Assembly: GCF_014203045.1 (NCBI RefSeq)
Contig: NZ_JACHIF010000007.1
Coordinates: 62,001-126,000, forward strand
DNA: 64,000 bases
From: Prosthecobacter dejongeii
Lineage (GTDB): Bacteria; Verrucomicrobiota; Verrucomicrobiia; Verrucomicrobiales; Verrucomicrobiaceae
Direction of reading: 5' to 3'
A program made the position numbers and the translations under genes. Under the pieces are notes generated by a model that worked only from the letters and a program-made list of their open reading frames with translations, searched no databases and was not told where the DNA came from. Within the stretch, counting starts at the first letter, position 1. Each line of letters starts with the position of its first letter. Of the stretch, positions 9,446 to 16,912 are shown one piece after another.

Positions 9446-10285
9446 TCACGGCTGCAAAACATAACATCCTTTTTGGACTTCGATAGTCGGTGGGGTGTGG
9501 TTTCGCTCGAAGGCTTCATACCCGGGTCTCAATTCTTGCCAAAAAGCATTAGCCGCATTCTTCGACTCCGCAGCTAAACGCTCCTCAGTGACAGGGAAAG
9601 GAAAGACATGCACGGGCACCTCATCTTGTCCGTTGGTCAAAGCCGCCTGCACGATCAAATAGATCTCCTCAATCAAAGGATCTGTCATGGCAAAGCAGCC
9701 GATGCTCACCTCACCACCATGCACCATGATGAAGCTGCCCGTGCGGCCCTGCATGACATCGTAGGCATTTGGATAACCAATATTAAACGACAAATGAAAG
9801 CTACTGCCTGGATTTAGTCGAGACTTGGTGACTCCGTAAAATCCCTCCGGTGCCTGCCCGTCGCCTTCTTTCAACTTAGGACCTAACGCTCCAGACATAG
9901 CGGCGATTGGATACTTGCGAAAAAGCTTCCATCCACGTTGAGATTCCAGCCAGAGTTCCAATTCACGGCTCTCTTTGAAAACTCGCAAGAAAGTGGAAGC
10001 GCCAAGCTGAAGGTCCCGTTCCATCAACTCTTGAGTCAATGGTTCGAGGACTCTCTCACGTGTGTGTTTCAGTCTTTCATCAGGCTTGAGCAGGCGCCAC
10101 TCCTCAGGAGAGGGCGGTGGAGGGTAGGGGAGTTTCATCGTGCTGGGGCTGCTTAACCAAGTGGAGACTCCTGGCAGCGAAGGGGCGAAAGTGCAATCAA
10201 TGCACATCGTCTGGGCAGGCTTTGCACCGAAAAAGGCCAACACCACCGCCACCGAAAGTAGAATCCAGAAGGTTTTGAGTTTCAT
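9446..10285 (-). CDS. L,D-transpeptidase/YafK-type murein enzyme
   Basis: A 279-residue exported protein (N-terminal hydrophobic segment, residues 4-20). The YkuD fold of the YafK (DpaA) subgroup is shown by 'FIMVHGGEVSIGCFAM', which holds the catalytic His and Cys. YafK proteins cleave the link between peptidoglycan and Braun lipoprotein or make related L,D-bonds in the periplasm. Upstream of the domain is a proline-rich linker ('PYPPPPSPEEW') and a helical segment. A Cys pair ('MCIDC') sits just after the signal region, but the context is not a good lipobox. The gene lies 55 bp downstream of the LacI-type regulator. Confidence 0.85.
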   Translation of the reverse strand: MKLKTFWILLSVAVVLAFFGAKPAQTMCIDCTFAPSLPGVSTWLSSPSTMKLPYPPPPSPEEWRLLKPDERLKHTRERVLEPLTQELMERDLQLGASTFLRVFKESRELELWLESQRGWKLFRKYPIAAMSGALGPKLKEGDGQAPEGFYGVTKSRLNPGSSFHLSFNIGYPNAYDVMQGRTGSFIMVHGGEVSIGCFAMTDPLIEEIYLIVQAALTNGQDEVPVHVFPFPVTEERLAAESKNAANAFWQELRPGYEAFERNHTPPTIEVQKGCYVLQP

Positions 10286-10340
10286 GCAGCAGGGACAATC
10301 GCTGAGCCTTATTCTATAGAGAACTCTTGATCTAAAGTGA

Positions 10341-11366
10341 TCAAAGATCGCCTCGTCGTCGTACGGATTCTCCGGGCCGCCATGTGCCCTCGGTCATGAC
10401 GATCTTAGGATGCTGGGGCAAACCCCGTTCATTCTGTTGTTCCTGGGCGACAAGGAGATCCACCGCTGCTGCCCCGAGGACTTCTGCCTGCTGGTCCACA
10501 CCGGCCACCTGGGGGCGGTCTGCCCGCCACCCTAATGTGACTACGCCCAGATGTTTGGAGTCTGTCATATCCTGTAACCAGTCCGCGACCAGATGTCCGC
10601 CTTCGATGACGGCATCGGGTTTGACTTTGGCTAGCCATTCTAAAAAATTTGAGCGGTTGGGTTCTCGGCGCAGGCCCAGCAGCATTTCCGCCTGTTTGAG
10701 GGGGAGTGGGTGGTGCGCTAAAAAGCTGGCTGACCATGCGCCGAACATCCGTTCATTGATCACACTGCCGCCGTAATAACCGATGCGTCTGTAGCCGAGT
10801 TTTTTCAACTGTCGCATTGCCGTCATCATGCCAAGATAATGATGATGATGCACGCGATGCAGGGCGGGGCGTGCATACCCCAGGCCGATGACTACGCTGC
10901 TGAATTTTTCCCATCTCATGGACACATGCCCACGGCTACGAGAGATAAGCGGGGAAAGAATGAAACCTGGGATTCCGCGTGCTTCCAATATGTCTGATAA
11001 CCTGCGGCCCGTCATTCCTTTGCCCGCTAAGTGAAATTCATCCAACTGAAACCCCAAAGTCTCTGCCCGTGCTTTAGCTCCACTAATAAGCTGGCGAGAC
11101 CAAGCTGAAAGGCCTAGGTCCTGGGGTTCCTTCTCCGCCCAAACAAAGGCTAACGTCCTTGGGGCCTGAGATCGCCGTTTGCGTCGCATGTGCGTCATCA
11201 GTTTAGAGATCTCAGGATCCGGCCGATAACCTAAATTTGCCGCTGCTTCTAAAATACGAGTTCGCAAAGCCGCTGCTACGTAAGCTTCCCCACGGAGGGC
11301 ACGGGACACCGTCATCTTGGAGACGCCAAGATGATCGGCAATGTCCTGAAGGGTCGGGCTACTCAC
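10341..11366 (-). CDS. LacI-family transcriptional regulator
   Basis: A 341-residue repressor of normal length. The N-terminal helix-turn-helix is 'TLQDIADHLGVSKMTVSRAL' (residues 5-24), followed by the hinge and a periplasmic-binding-protein-like effector domain that normally binds a sugar. It is divergent from lspA (about 145 bp between start codons) and followed by the L,D-transpeptidase gene. Typical LacI proteins repress a neighbouring sugar operon, but none is adjacent, so the regulon is probably elsewhere. A short inverted repeat, TTGATC-N6-GATCAA, spans its stop codon at 10327-10344. Confidence 0.92.
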   Translation of the reverse strand: MSSPTLQDIADHLGVSKMTVSRALRGEAYVAAALRTRILEAAANLGYRPDPEISKLMTHMRRKRRSQAPRTLAFVWAEKEPQDLGLSAWSRQLISGAKARAETLGFQLDEFHLAGKGMTGRRLSDILEARGIPGFILSPLISRSRGHVSMRWEKFSSVVIGLGYARPALHRVHHHHYLGMMTAMRQLKKLGYRRIGYYGGSVINERMFGAWSASFLAHHPLPLKQAEMLLGLRREPNRSNFLEWLAKVKPDAVIEGGHLVADWLQDMTDSKHLGVVTLGWRADRPQVAGVDQQAEVLGAAAVDLLVAQEQQNERGLPQHPKIVMTEGTWRPGESVRRRGDL

Positions 11367-11510
11367 ATTTTTGGGGGTGTTTCACAGTAATCTGTTCGGG
11401 GGCAGCACTGCAAGTTCATCTCTGGATCGGGTGGGTGAGTGCTTGAGAAGTCTTCCAGCCTTGCTTATGGGGATCTACTGCCGAATCTCGGCTTCTCATT
11501 TTCCCTCATC

Positions 11511-12005
11511 ATGATCCGTCTGTTGCTTCTTCTTTCTATCCCTTTGTACATTCTCGACCAGTGGTCGAAGCTTTGGATCGTGAAACATTTCGAGCTCCAC
11601 GTCACCGAGCAGGAAGTTATTCCCGGCATTTTTTGGTTGCACCACACGGCCAACACAGGTGTCGCTTTTGGCATGTTCAATGGCACTGAATATGCAAACT
11701 ATGCCTTTGGTGCCATTTCCTTGACGGCTCTCACCTTCATCATCTGGATGTATAAAAAAGGTGCCTTTCCTGGAACACTCAGTCGGACAGCGGTGGCGTT
11801 GTTGATCTCTGGTATCTTTGGAAACCTTACAGATCGTTTACTCCACGGTTATGTTGTGGATTTCCTGCGCTTTGATTTCGGATTTCGTCCATTCAACCCC
11901 TGGCCTTCTTTTAACGTGGCAGACTCTTGCGTCGTCGTGGCAGCCCTTTGCCTAGCCATTGCCTCATTCACAGAAACTACTCCGACCAAGAAGCCCAAAG
12001 CCTGA
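11511..12005 (+). CDS. lspA: Lipoprotein signal peptidase (SPase II)
   Basis: Inner-membrane aspartyl peptidase that removes the signal peptide of diacylglyceryl-modified prolipoproteins. Starting at ATG 11511 (MIRLLLLLSIPLYILDQWSK) gives 164 residues with four membrane helices, the family norm; the in-frame ATG at 11439 would add 24 residues before the first helix and is less likely. The catalytic aspartates lie in 'GYVVDFL' and 'FNVADSC', and 'GNLTDRL' and 'HTANTGVAFG' are the other conserved blocks. Many lipobox proteins in this window are its likely substrates. A clear terminator follows. Confidence 0.95.
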   Translation: MIRLLLLLSIPLYILDQWSKLWIVKHFELHVTEQEVIPGIFWLHHTANTGVAFGMFNGTEYANYAFGAISLTALTFIIWMYKKGAFPGTLSRTAVALLISGIFGNLTDRLLHGYVVDFLRFDFGFRPFNPWPSFNVADSCVVVAALCLAIASFTETTPTKKPKA

Positions 12006-12035
12006 TCCTTCTCCATCGCAGTTCTGATAACTTGA

Positions 12036-12062
12036 ACCCGCTTTGCCAAAAGCGGGTTTTTT
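12036..12062 (+). terminator. Rho-independent terminator after lspA
   Basis: A 9-bp perfect stem ACCCGCTTT / AAAGCGGGT with a 4-nt loop, followed directly by a run of six T, 30 bp after the lspA stop. Confidence 0.9.
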
Positions 12063-12518
12063 GTGCCTATTTGTCGCGGCGCAAGCTTCAGAAGCACTTT
12101 TTCATTTCAGATCACCCTCTTTTTCAGAGCACACGAGGGGGATCAATCTCAATCGGAAGAATTGAGCCACTGACCCAAAAACTCGAATCAAGGGGTGTCT
12201 TTGCATTTCTGAGAAATGGGGTCTTCTCTAAACCATGTAGGACAACTGACACTACGATTCAGAGAGAATGAGGTTAAAATTCATCAGGTAGAAAATTTGG
12301 TTTCACAGTAAAATCCAGAAAATGATAAGGGTTTGATCGTTGGTATCGAAATTTCTTTTGGTATGAAAAAAGTGATGTTTTGATGATTTATTATGATAAA
12401 TCATTGAAAATGAGGTGATTAAGGCCATTTTTAGACTGGGCTTGAAAAGTGAAACGAACTGGCGATCAAACGAAAGCCTCTCAATTTACAGAAATTCTAA
12501 AAAATGATGATTTAATCA
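12063..12518. other. AT-rich intergenic stretch with a perfect palindrome
   Basis: About 450 bp with no convincing gene. Short open frames on both strands lack start context and any recognisable sequence. Base composition is clearly richer in A/T than the flanking genes. At 12384-12403 there is a perfect 8-bp inverted repeat, TGATTTAT-TATG-ATAAATCA, without a T run; it could be a protein-binding site or an RNA hairpin. The promoter of the next gene lies at the right end. Confidence 0.5.
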
Positions 12519-12546
12519 TTGCGGCAATTCTAGTTTTTGATATAAT
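12519..12546 (+). promoter_or_regulatory. Putative sigma-70-type promoter
   Basis: A perfect -10 box TATAAT at 12541-12546 with a weak -35 (TTGCGG, 12519-12524) and a 16-bp spacer. The ATG of the Gln/Ala-rich protein follows at 12573, so the 5' leader would be about 20 nt and there is no Shine-Dalgarno sequence. Predicted only. Confidence 0.5.
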
Positions 12547-12572
12547 TACCATATCAATCACAAGAAACTGCC

Positions 12573-13277
12573 ATGAAAACAGCTTCCACAACTTTCGCCG
12601 CGCTCGCTATCTTCCTGGTGGCTCTTGTTTTCCCCCAGTTTGTTTCCGCCCAGTATGGTTATGCAGCTAGCCACTACGCTGCCCAGCAGGCTGCCTACGC
12701 ACAGCAGCAGCAAGCCGCTGCTTATCATGCCCAGATGCAGCAACAGCAGGCCTGGGCAGCCTATCATGCCCAGCAACAGCAAGCTGCTGCCTATCATGCC
12801 CAGATGCAGCAGCAGATGATGGTCGCCCGTGCAGTGCCTGTAGCTCGCACCGCTCCAGCAGCCGGTTCACTGATTCGATTCGATGGCAAATATGCTGCTT
12901 GCTCCGCAAGCCTCCCTGGGCAGGTCCAATACCTTATCAATGCTGCGAATCATCTGCAAAGCAGCCCTTATATTCGTGGCGCTGGTCATGGCCGTGTTGA
13001 AGACCGCGCCTACGACTGTTCTAGCTCGACGTCTTACACCCTGATCAAAGCTGGATTACTGAAAAGCCCACTGACTTCGGCTGGCTTTGCTAAATATGGC
13101 CAGCCAGGAGAAGGTCGCTTCATCACGATCTGGGTGAAGCCTGGTGACCATGTTTTCATGACCGTGTGCGGCCTTCGTCTGGACACATCAGGTGGCAAGG
13201 TGGGCGAGGGCCCACGCTGGCGCACCAAGGGCCGTAGCTACGCTGGCTTCACCCCTCGTCATCCTTTTGGCCTTTAA
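12573..13277 (+). CDS. Secreted Gln/Ala-rich protein with NlpC/P60-like C-terminus
   Basis: A 234-residue exported protein: signal peptide to about residue 26 (cut after FVSA), then a low-complexity segment (about 27-90) of A, Q, Y, H and M with repeated 'YHAQ' units. A compact domain follows (about 98-234). This domain contains 'AYDCSSSTSYTLIKAG' and 'PGDHVFMTV', the arrangement of catalytic Cys and His in NlpC/P60 cysteine peptidases that cut peptidoglycan stem peptides. Assignment to that fold is by motif only. The repeat segment may bind cell-wall material or space the enzyme from the surface. The gene stands alone in an AT-rich patch. Confidence 0.65.
   Translation: MKTASTTFAALAIFLVALVFPQFVSAQYGYAASHYAAQQAAYAQQQQAAAYHAQMQQQQAWAAYHAQQQQAAAYHAQMQQQMMVARAVPVARTAPAAGSLIRFDGKYAACSASLPGQVQYLINAANHLQSSPYIRGAGHGRVEDRAYDCSSSTSYTLIKAGLLKSPLTSAGFAKYGQPGEGRFITIWVKPGDHVFMTVCGLRLDTSGGKVGEGPRWRTKGRSYAGFTPRHPFGL
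12701..12818 (+). repeat. Imperfect coding tandem repeat (CAG-rich, TATCATGCCCAG units)
   Basis: Three exact copies of TATCATGCCCAG at 12723-12734, 12762-12773 and 12792-12803, separated by CAG/CAA-rich spacers (period 39 then 30 bp). They encode the 'YHAQ' plus poly-Gln/Ala segment of the secreted protein. Such repeats can expand or contract by slippage. Confidence 0.85.
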
Positions 13278-13393
13278 TTATCATTTTTGTGACTCGTTTC
13301 TCAAACTCAAATCAATGAAGCGAGCCAATTTAAAGAATCATCCTTTTCAAATTCAATAAAATCGCAATCCTAGTAAAGCGTCTTCTCAATTTT

Positions 13394-13630
13394 ATGAACG
13401 TTCCTTCGCATTCCAACTTTTCGTGTCGCGATTCTGAAGATCAGATTTCTCTTGGCTGGACATCAATGGGCGCCTTCGGACAGACGACGTCCTCTTTTGT
13501 TAATGCAGAAGTCGTCGCTGATTTTGTGGCAGCCACTCGCCCAGTAACCTCTCCAAAAATTCGTTTTCTGAGTTCCTTTTGGACTTCCCTTTCTGCTCCT
13601 TTTGTTTCGGCCGAAGTTGCCATGGCTTAA
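13394..13630 (+). CDS. Hypothetical small protein (doubtful)
   Basis: A 78-residue open frame beginning MNVPSHSNFSCRDSEDQ with codon use similar to neighbours but no ribosome-binding site, signal peptide or known motif. A 60-residue open frame lies antisense to it (13441-13623, charged, 'REVQKELRKRIFGEV'). At most one is likely to be real and neither is certain. It fills the gap between the NlpC-like gene and the rRNA methyltransferase. Confidence 0.25.
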   Translation: MNVPSHSNFSCRDSEDQISLGWTSMGAFGQTTSSFVNAEVVADFVAATRPVTSPKIRFLSSFWTSLSAPFVSAEVAMA

Positions 13631-13741
13631 ACCGTAGGGTCGGCAGTTTTATGGAGGGCAGCCATTGTTTGGCATAAGTAGGCCTTTCCTTTTGAAGCCC
13701 CCACTTGCACTCGACGCTGCCTGGGGCGACTTCACGGATTC

Positions 13742-14830
13742 ATGACTCCAGTCGCAGATTTTTCCATCACCTCCCAAACTCGTTCCTGGCTGGTACGCAT
13801 TCCTGAAATTTTCGAAGGTCTTTCGAAGGAGATTTTGGGACCCTTTGGTGCCGAATCATGTACTCGTTTGGGGCATGAATACTATTTGATCAAGGCTGCC
13901 AAACCTCAGGCTATCCATCAGTCGGAAGTGGCTAAGTTTGTGCGCTGGAATCTGCCCATGCATCACACCTGGCCCTGCAATCCGCAAAAAATGGAAGGGT
14001 TCATTGAAAAAGCAGCGCAGACACTTTTGAAAAAGTTTGGGGATAGCCAGCCGCAGGGGCTTTTTATCGGCCAGCTCAATCCCACATCGCCAGACAAATA
14101 CTATAAAAGCCTCGCTTCCAATTTGAGGGGGCGAGCTCTTCAGGTCTTTCCCAAGATGGTCGCCGGAAATGTGGAAGAACAAGATCCCACCGCTAGCACG
14201 CTCTATTGCTTAGTTGGCAAAGAAGGGCTTTTCACCGGCCTGCAGTCTCCCCGCCTCTGCAATGGTTTGTTTCCTGGTGGCAGCAAGTACATAGATCAAG
14301 ATTCCCCAGATACCATCAGTCGGGCAGGGGCCAAGATTGCTGAGGCGTTGCATTACCTCCTGCTGCACCGCCCGCCCATGCCTGCCGGCAGTCATTGGAT
14401 GGAGTTAGGTGCCTGCCCCGGAGGCATGACATCTGAGCTCCTCGCCCGTGAACAGCGCGTGACCGCGATTGACCGGGCTCCGCTGGACAAGCGCCTGAAT
14501 GGCCGAGCTGGGTTGAAGTTCATCCATGCCGATGTCGCCACTTTCACCCCCCAAGACGGCACTGTGTATGATGCTCTTTTATCGGATCTTAATGGCCCTC
14601 CATTCGAGTCGCTGGACCACGTCATCCGCCTATCCCGTTCCCTGCGGCCCCGGGGCCTCATCGTTTTCACTCTGAAGGTGCCCCGCATCGAGACCGTGGA
14701 AGAGCCCTGTGATCTCTTCTGCAAGATCGTCAAGACCGCCACTGCGGCAGGCCTCCGCCTCTTTGCGCAGACGCATCTCACCTACAATCGTCACGAGTTT
14801 ACCCTCTTTTTTGAAAAGGGGGGGAGGTAG
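13742..14830 (+). CDS. RlmM-like FtsJ-fold rRNA 2'-O-methyltransferase
   Basis: A 362-residue SAM-dependent methyltransferase. The C-terminal half has the RrmJ/FtsJ fold: motif I 'MELGACPGGMTSELL' (residue about 220), the acidic 'VTAIDRAPLD', 'LLSDLNGPP', and a late Lys in 'VFTLKVPR'. The exact 'LGACPGG' form and the long N-terminal THUMP-like region (about 1-170) match RlmM, which methylates the ribose of C2498 in 23S rRNA, better than RlmE. The N-terminal domain is divergent, so the target base is an inference. No operon partner is evident; a possible TATAAT lies after its stop at 14846-14851. Confidence 0.75.
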   Translation: MTPVADFSITSQTRSWLVRIPEIFEGLSKEILGPFGAESCTRLGHEYYLIKAAKPQAIHQSEVAKFVRWNLPMHHTWPCNPQKMEGFIEKAAQTLLKKFGDSQPQGLFIGQLNPTSPDKYYKSLASNLRGRALQVFPKMVAGNVEEQDPTASTLYCLVGKEGLFTGLQSPRLCNGLFPGGSKYIDQDSPDTISRAGAKIAEALHYLLLHRPPMPAGSHWMELGACPGGMTSELLAREQRVTAIDRAPLDKRLNGRAGLKFIHADVATFTPQDGTVYDALLSDLNGPPFESLDHVIRLSRSLRPRGLIVFTLKVPRIETVEEPCDLFCKIVKTATAAGLRLFAQTHLTYNRHEFTLFFEKGGR

Positions 14831-14841
14831 GGCAGGAGGCT
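14827..14841 (+). repeat. 15-bp dispersed repeat, copy 1
   Basis: GTAGGGCAGGAGGCT overlaps the stop codon of the methyltransferase gene and is repeated exactly at 25896-25910. Confidence 0.5.
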
Positions 14842-14909
14842 AGTTTATAATGGATTTTACTGGTCATTCTTTTTGTTAGGCTGCTTGTGCCTTAGCCTCT
14901 CTCATTTCC

Positions 14910-15464
14910 ATGACATCCAATCTTCACCTTCTTGCTCGTGCCACCCAGGCGCTTTTCGCTACTTGGTTGCTCACGCATTGCGCTAGCATCACGCCCGCAC
15001 CGACGGTAGCATTTACAGATCATCGCCATGCCATGCTCCACGCTGACCTGGAGTATGTGGATGTCGTCACCGGGCAAAAGATCCTTGTCCCTGCGGGTTT
15101 TGTGACCGATCACGCCAGTATCCCGCCAAGTCTGCGCAGATACTTTGAGGCGGGCGGTCAAGCGTATCAATACCCGGCCATCATTCACGACTGGCTCTAC
15201 TGGTCCCAGATCACCAACCGCGCGGAGGCTGACCGCATCTTCGCTGCGGCCATGGAAGATTGTGGTGTGGGTGAAGTGAAACGAAAGGCCATCCATGCTG
15301 GCGTACGCGCCGGCGGAGAGTCCGCCTGGAAGAAGAACCAAAAAGAGCGCGAGCAGGGCCTATTCAAAGTCATCCCTGCAAGTTATCGCGATCCCCGAAC
15401 TTGGCCCGCCAATATTACTTGGCCCCAATTCCGCCAGCACCTTTTTGATTCTGGGGTGCGCTAA
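14910..15464 (+). CDS. DUF1353-type protein
   Basis: A 184-residue protein whose central part, 'GFVTDHASIPP' and 'YPAIIHDWLYW...ADRIFAAAM', matches the pattern of DUF1353, a small family found mostly in phages and prophages and scattered in bacteria. The N-terminus has a hydrophobic segment ending in 'THCAS', which could be a poor lipobox or an ordinary signal peptide. The His/Asp pairs (TDHAS, IHDW) look like a metal or active site, but the biochemical role is unknown. No other phage genes are nearby, so it may be a domesticated cargo gene. Confidence 0.7.
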   Translation: MTSNLHLLARATQALFATWLLTHCASITPAPTVAFTDHRHAMLHADLEYVDVVTGQKILVPAGFVTDHASIPPSLRRYFEAGGQAYQYPAIIHDWLYWSQITNRAEADRIFAAAMEDCGVGEVKRKAIHAGVRAGGESAWKKNQKEREQGLFKVIPASYRDPRTWPANITWPQFRQHLFDSGVR

Positions 15465-15576
15465 GCAGGTTTATCCAAAGCGTGGGCAATCTCAGCTATT
15501 GCATCCGCAGGCTGAAAACGGCAATATTTGACGCCATATCCGCCTCCGCCCTGCGTTATCTCTTTCGTCCCCCCAC

Positions 15577-15948
15577 ATGCCCGAAGCCCCAGTCCTCCTT
15601 TATTGCCGCTGCGCCTATGCTCAGGTCGTTCCCTCTGGGGTTAAAAACGCAGTCCTCGCACAGCTCTGCGATTCCGGTACCAGCTTTGAGACGGTCTCGG
15701 ATCTTTGCGAAATGGCTGCCCATCGAGATCCCCGCCTGCAGCAACTCTCCCAGTGTGGTCACTTGCGCATCGCCGCCTGCTATCCGCGTGCTGTAACCGG
15801 CCTCTTCCATCAGGCGGGTGCACCCTTGCCTGAGGGGACGGAGATTTTAAACATGCGCAGCCAAACTGCCGAGGACATCACCCAGCAGATGCTTCGCCCT
15901 GCGGGTGCTGCGACTCCCACGCCTGCACCAGTCGCCGCCCAAGACTGA
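15577..15948 (+). CDS. Small Cys-containing protein, possible redox partner of the ferredoxin
   Basis: A 123-residue cytosolic protein starting MPEAPVLLYCRCAYAQVVP. It has a CRC motif near the N-terminus, further Cys at 'QLCDSG', 'DLCEMA', 'QCGHLRIAACYPR', and a Pro/Ala-rich tail. The 'IAACYPR...LF' segment recalls the 'AAC-x-PR' segment of heterodisulfide-reductase HdrA-like proteins and related iron-sulfur electron carriers; this is a pattern match only. It ends 24 bp before the ferredoxin gene, so the two are probably one transcript and may work together. Confidence 0.6.
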   Translation: MPEAPVLLYCRCAYAQVVPSGVKNAVLAQLCDSGTSFETVSDLCEMAAHRDPRLQQLSQCGHLRIAACYPRAVTGLFHQAGAPLPEGTEILNMRSQTAEDITQQMLRPAGAATPTPAPVAAQD

Positions 15949-15972
15949 TTTTTCCTCCTGCCTGCCATCGTC

Positions 15973-16845
15973 ATGATCACTCATACCGCCCGCCCCCTGA
16001 AAGTCGTCCTTTATGAAGGAAATGGCGCCCTGCCTCTACCGCCCGAGGCCCGCCTCAAGGTCTTGACTGCTTTGCTCGATAAAGGCTATGCGGTATCCCG
16101 CGTCACCCCTACCAGCGTCACTCCCACATCGTCGGACGATCACACCCTGCTGCTCCTAGGCACCTTTCCCCAGCGCCAGGCCCCAGCCCTTGAGGACGTC
16201 ACTGGCCGCATCCAAATCGAAACCCGCGACATCACGGATCTTGATCCCGAAACCGTCGTCGCGCTGGTGGACAAAACGCGAGGTGACAAGCCCATGAACG
16301 AACCGGGCAAGTGGAAGCCCTGGTTCCCCGTCATTGACTACAGTCGTTGTACGAACTGCATGCAGTGCCTCAGCTTCTGTCTCTTCGATGTGTATGGCGT
16401 TAGCGACGAGAACAAGATCCAGGTCCAGAACAACGACAACTGCAAGACCAACTGCCCAGCTTGCTCTCGCGTCTGCCCGGAGGTGGCCATCATGTTCCCC
16501 AAATACCAGGCCGGCCCCATCAATGGCGACGACGTCAGTGCTGCCGATCATGGCCGCGAAAAGATGAAGGTGGATATCTCCTCCCTCCTCGGCGGCGATA
16601 TTTACTCCGCCCTCAAGGATCGCAGTGCCGCAGCCAAGAGCCGCTTCAGCAAAGAGCGCAGTCCTGACAAAGCTCTCGATGAGCGCAAAAAATGCCTCAC
16701 CAAACTCGTCAGTGATGGCTTTATCCCTATGGATGTCCTCGCCTCCCTCCCCAGCCCTGACGAGATTCTTCGCAAGGCCGAAGTGGCAAAGGCTCGTGCC
16801 GCCGCTGCTCTCGCTGCCCAGCCTAGCCAGCAGCCTGCTTCCTAG
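15973..16845 (+). CDS. Two-cluster 4Fe-4S ferredoxin-domain protein
   Basis: A 290-residue cytosolic protein. The middle carries two cysteine sets: 'CTNCMQCLSFC' (about 120-130) and 'CKTNCPACSRVCPEVAI' (about 155-170), consistent with a pair of [4Fe-4S] clusters of ferredoxin type, though the spacing is not the strict C-x2-C-x2-C-x3-C-P of both halves. The N-terminal 110 residues form an alpha/beta region without cysteines, and the C-terminal 100 residues are helical, charged and Ala-rich. The role is electron transfer; the enzyme served is unknown. It sits between the small Cys protein and the SET gene on one strand. Confidence 0.75.
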   Translation: MITHTARPLKVVLYEGNGALPLPPEARLKVLTALLDKGYAVSRVTPTSVTPTSSDDHTLLLLGTFPQRQAPALEDVTGRIQIETRDITDLDPETVVALVDKTRGDKPMNEPGKWKPWFPVIDYSRCTNCMQCLSFCLFDVYGVSDENKIQVQNNDNCKTNCPACSRVCPEVAIMFPKYQAGPINGDDVSAADHGREKMKVDISSLLGGDIYSALKDRSAAAKSRFSKERSPDKALDERKKCLTKLVSDGFIPMDVLASLPSPDEILRKAEVAKARAAAALAAQPSQQPAS

Positions 16846-16912
16846 ATGGAAACTTTGCCGTTTGCCTGACTTTCCCAGTGGCATCGGCACCACATCCGCT
16901 GCACATCGCCTC

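Noticed and set aside
10327-10344. Operator TTGATC-N6-GATCAA for the LacI regulator
   Set aside because: It lies at the 3' end of the gene itself, is only 6 bp per arm, and has no central CG as in typical LacI operators.
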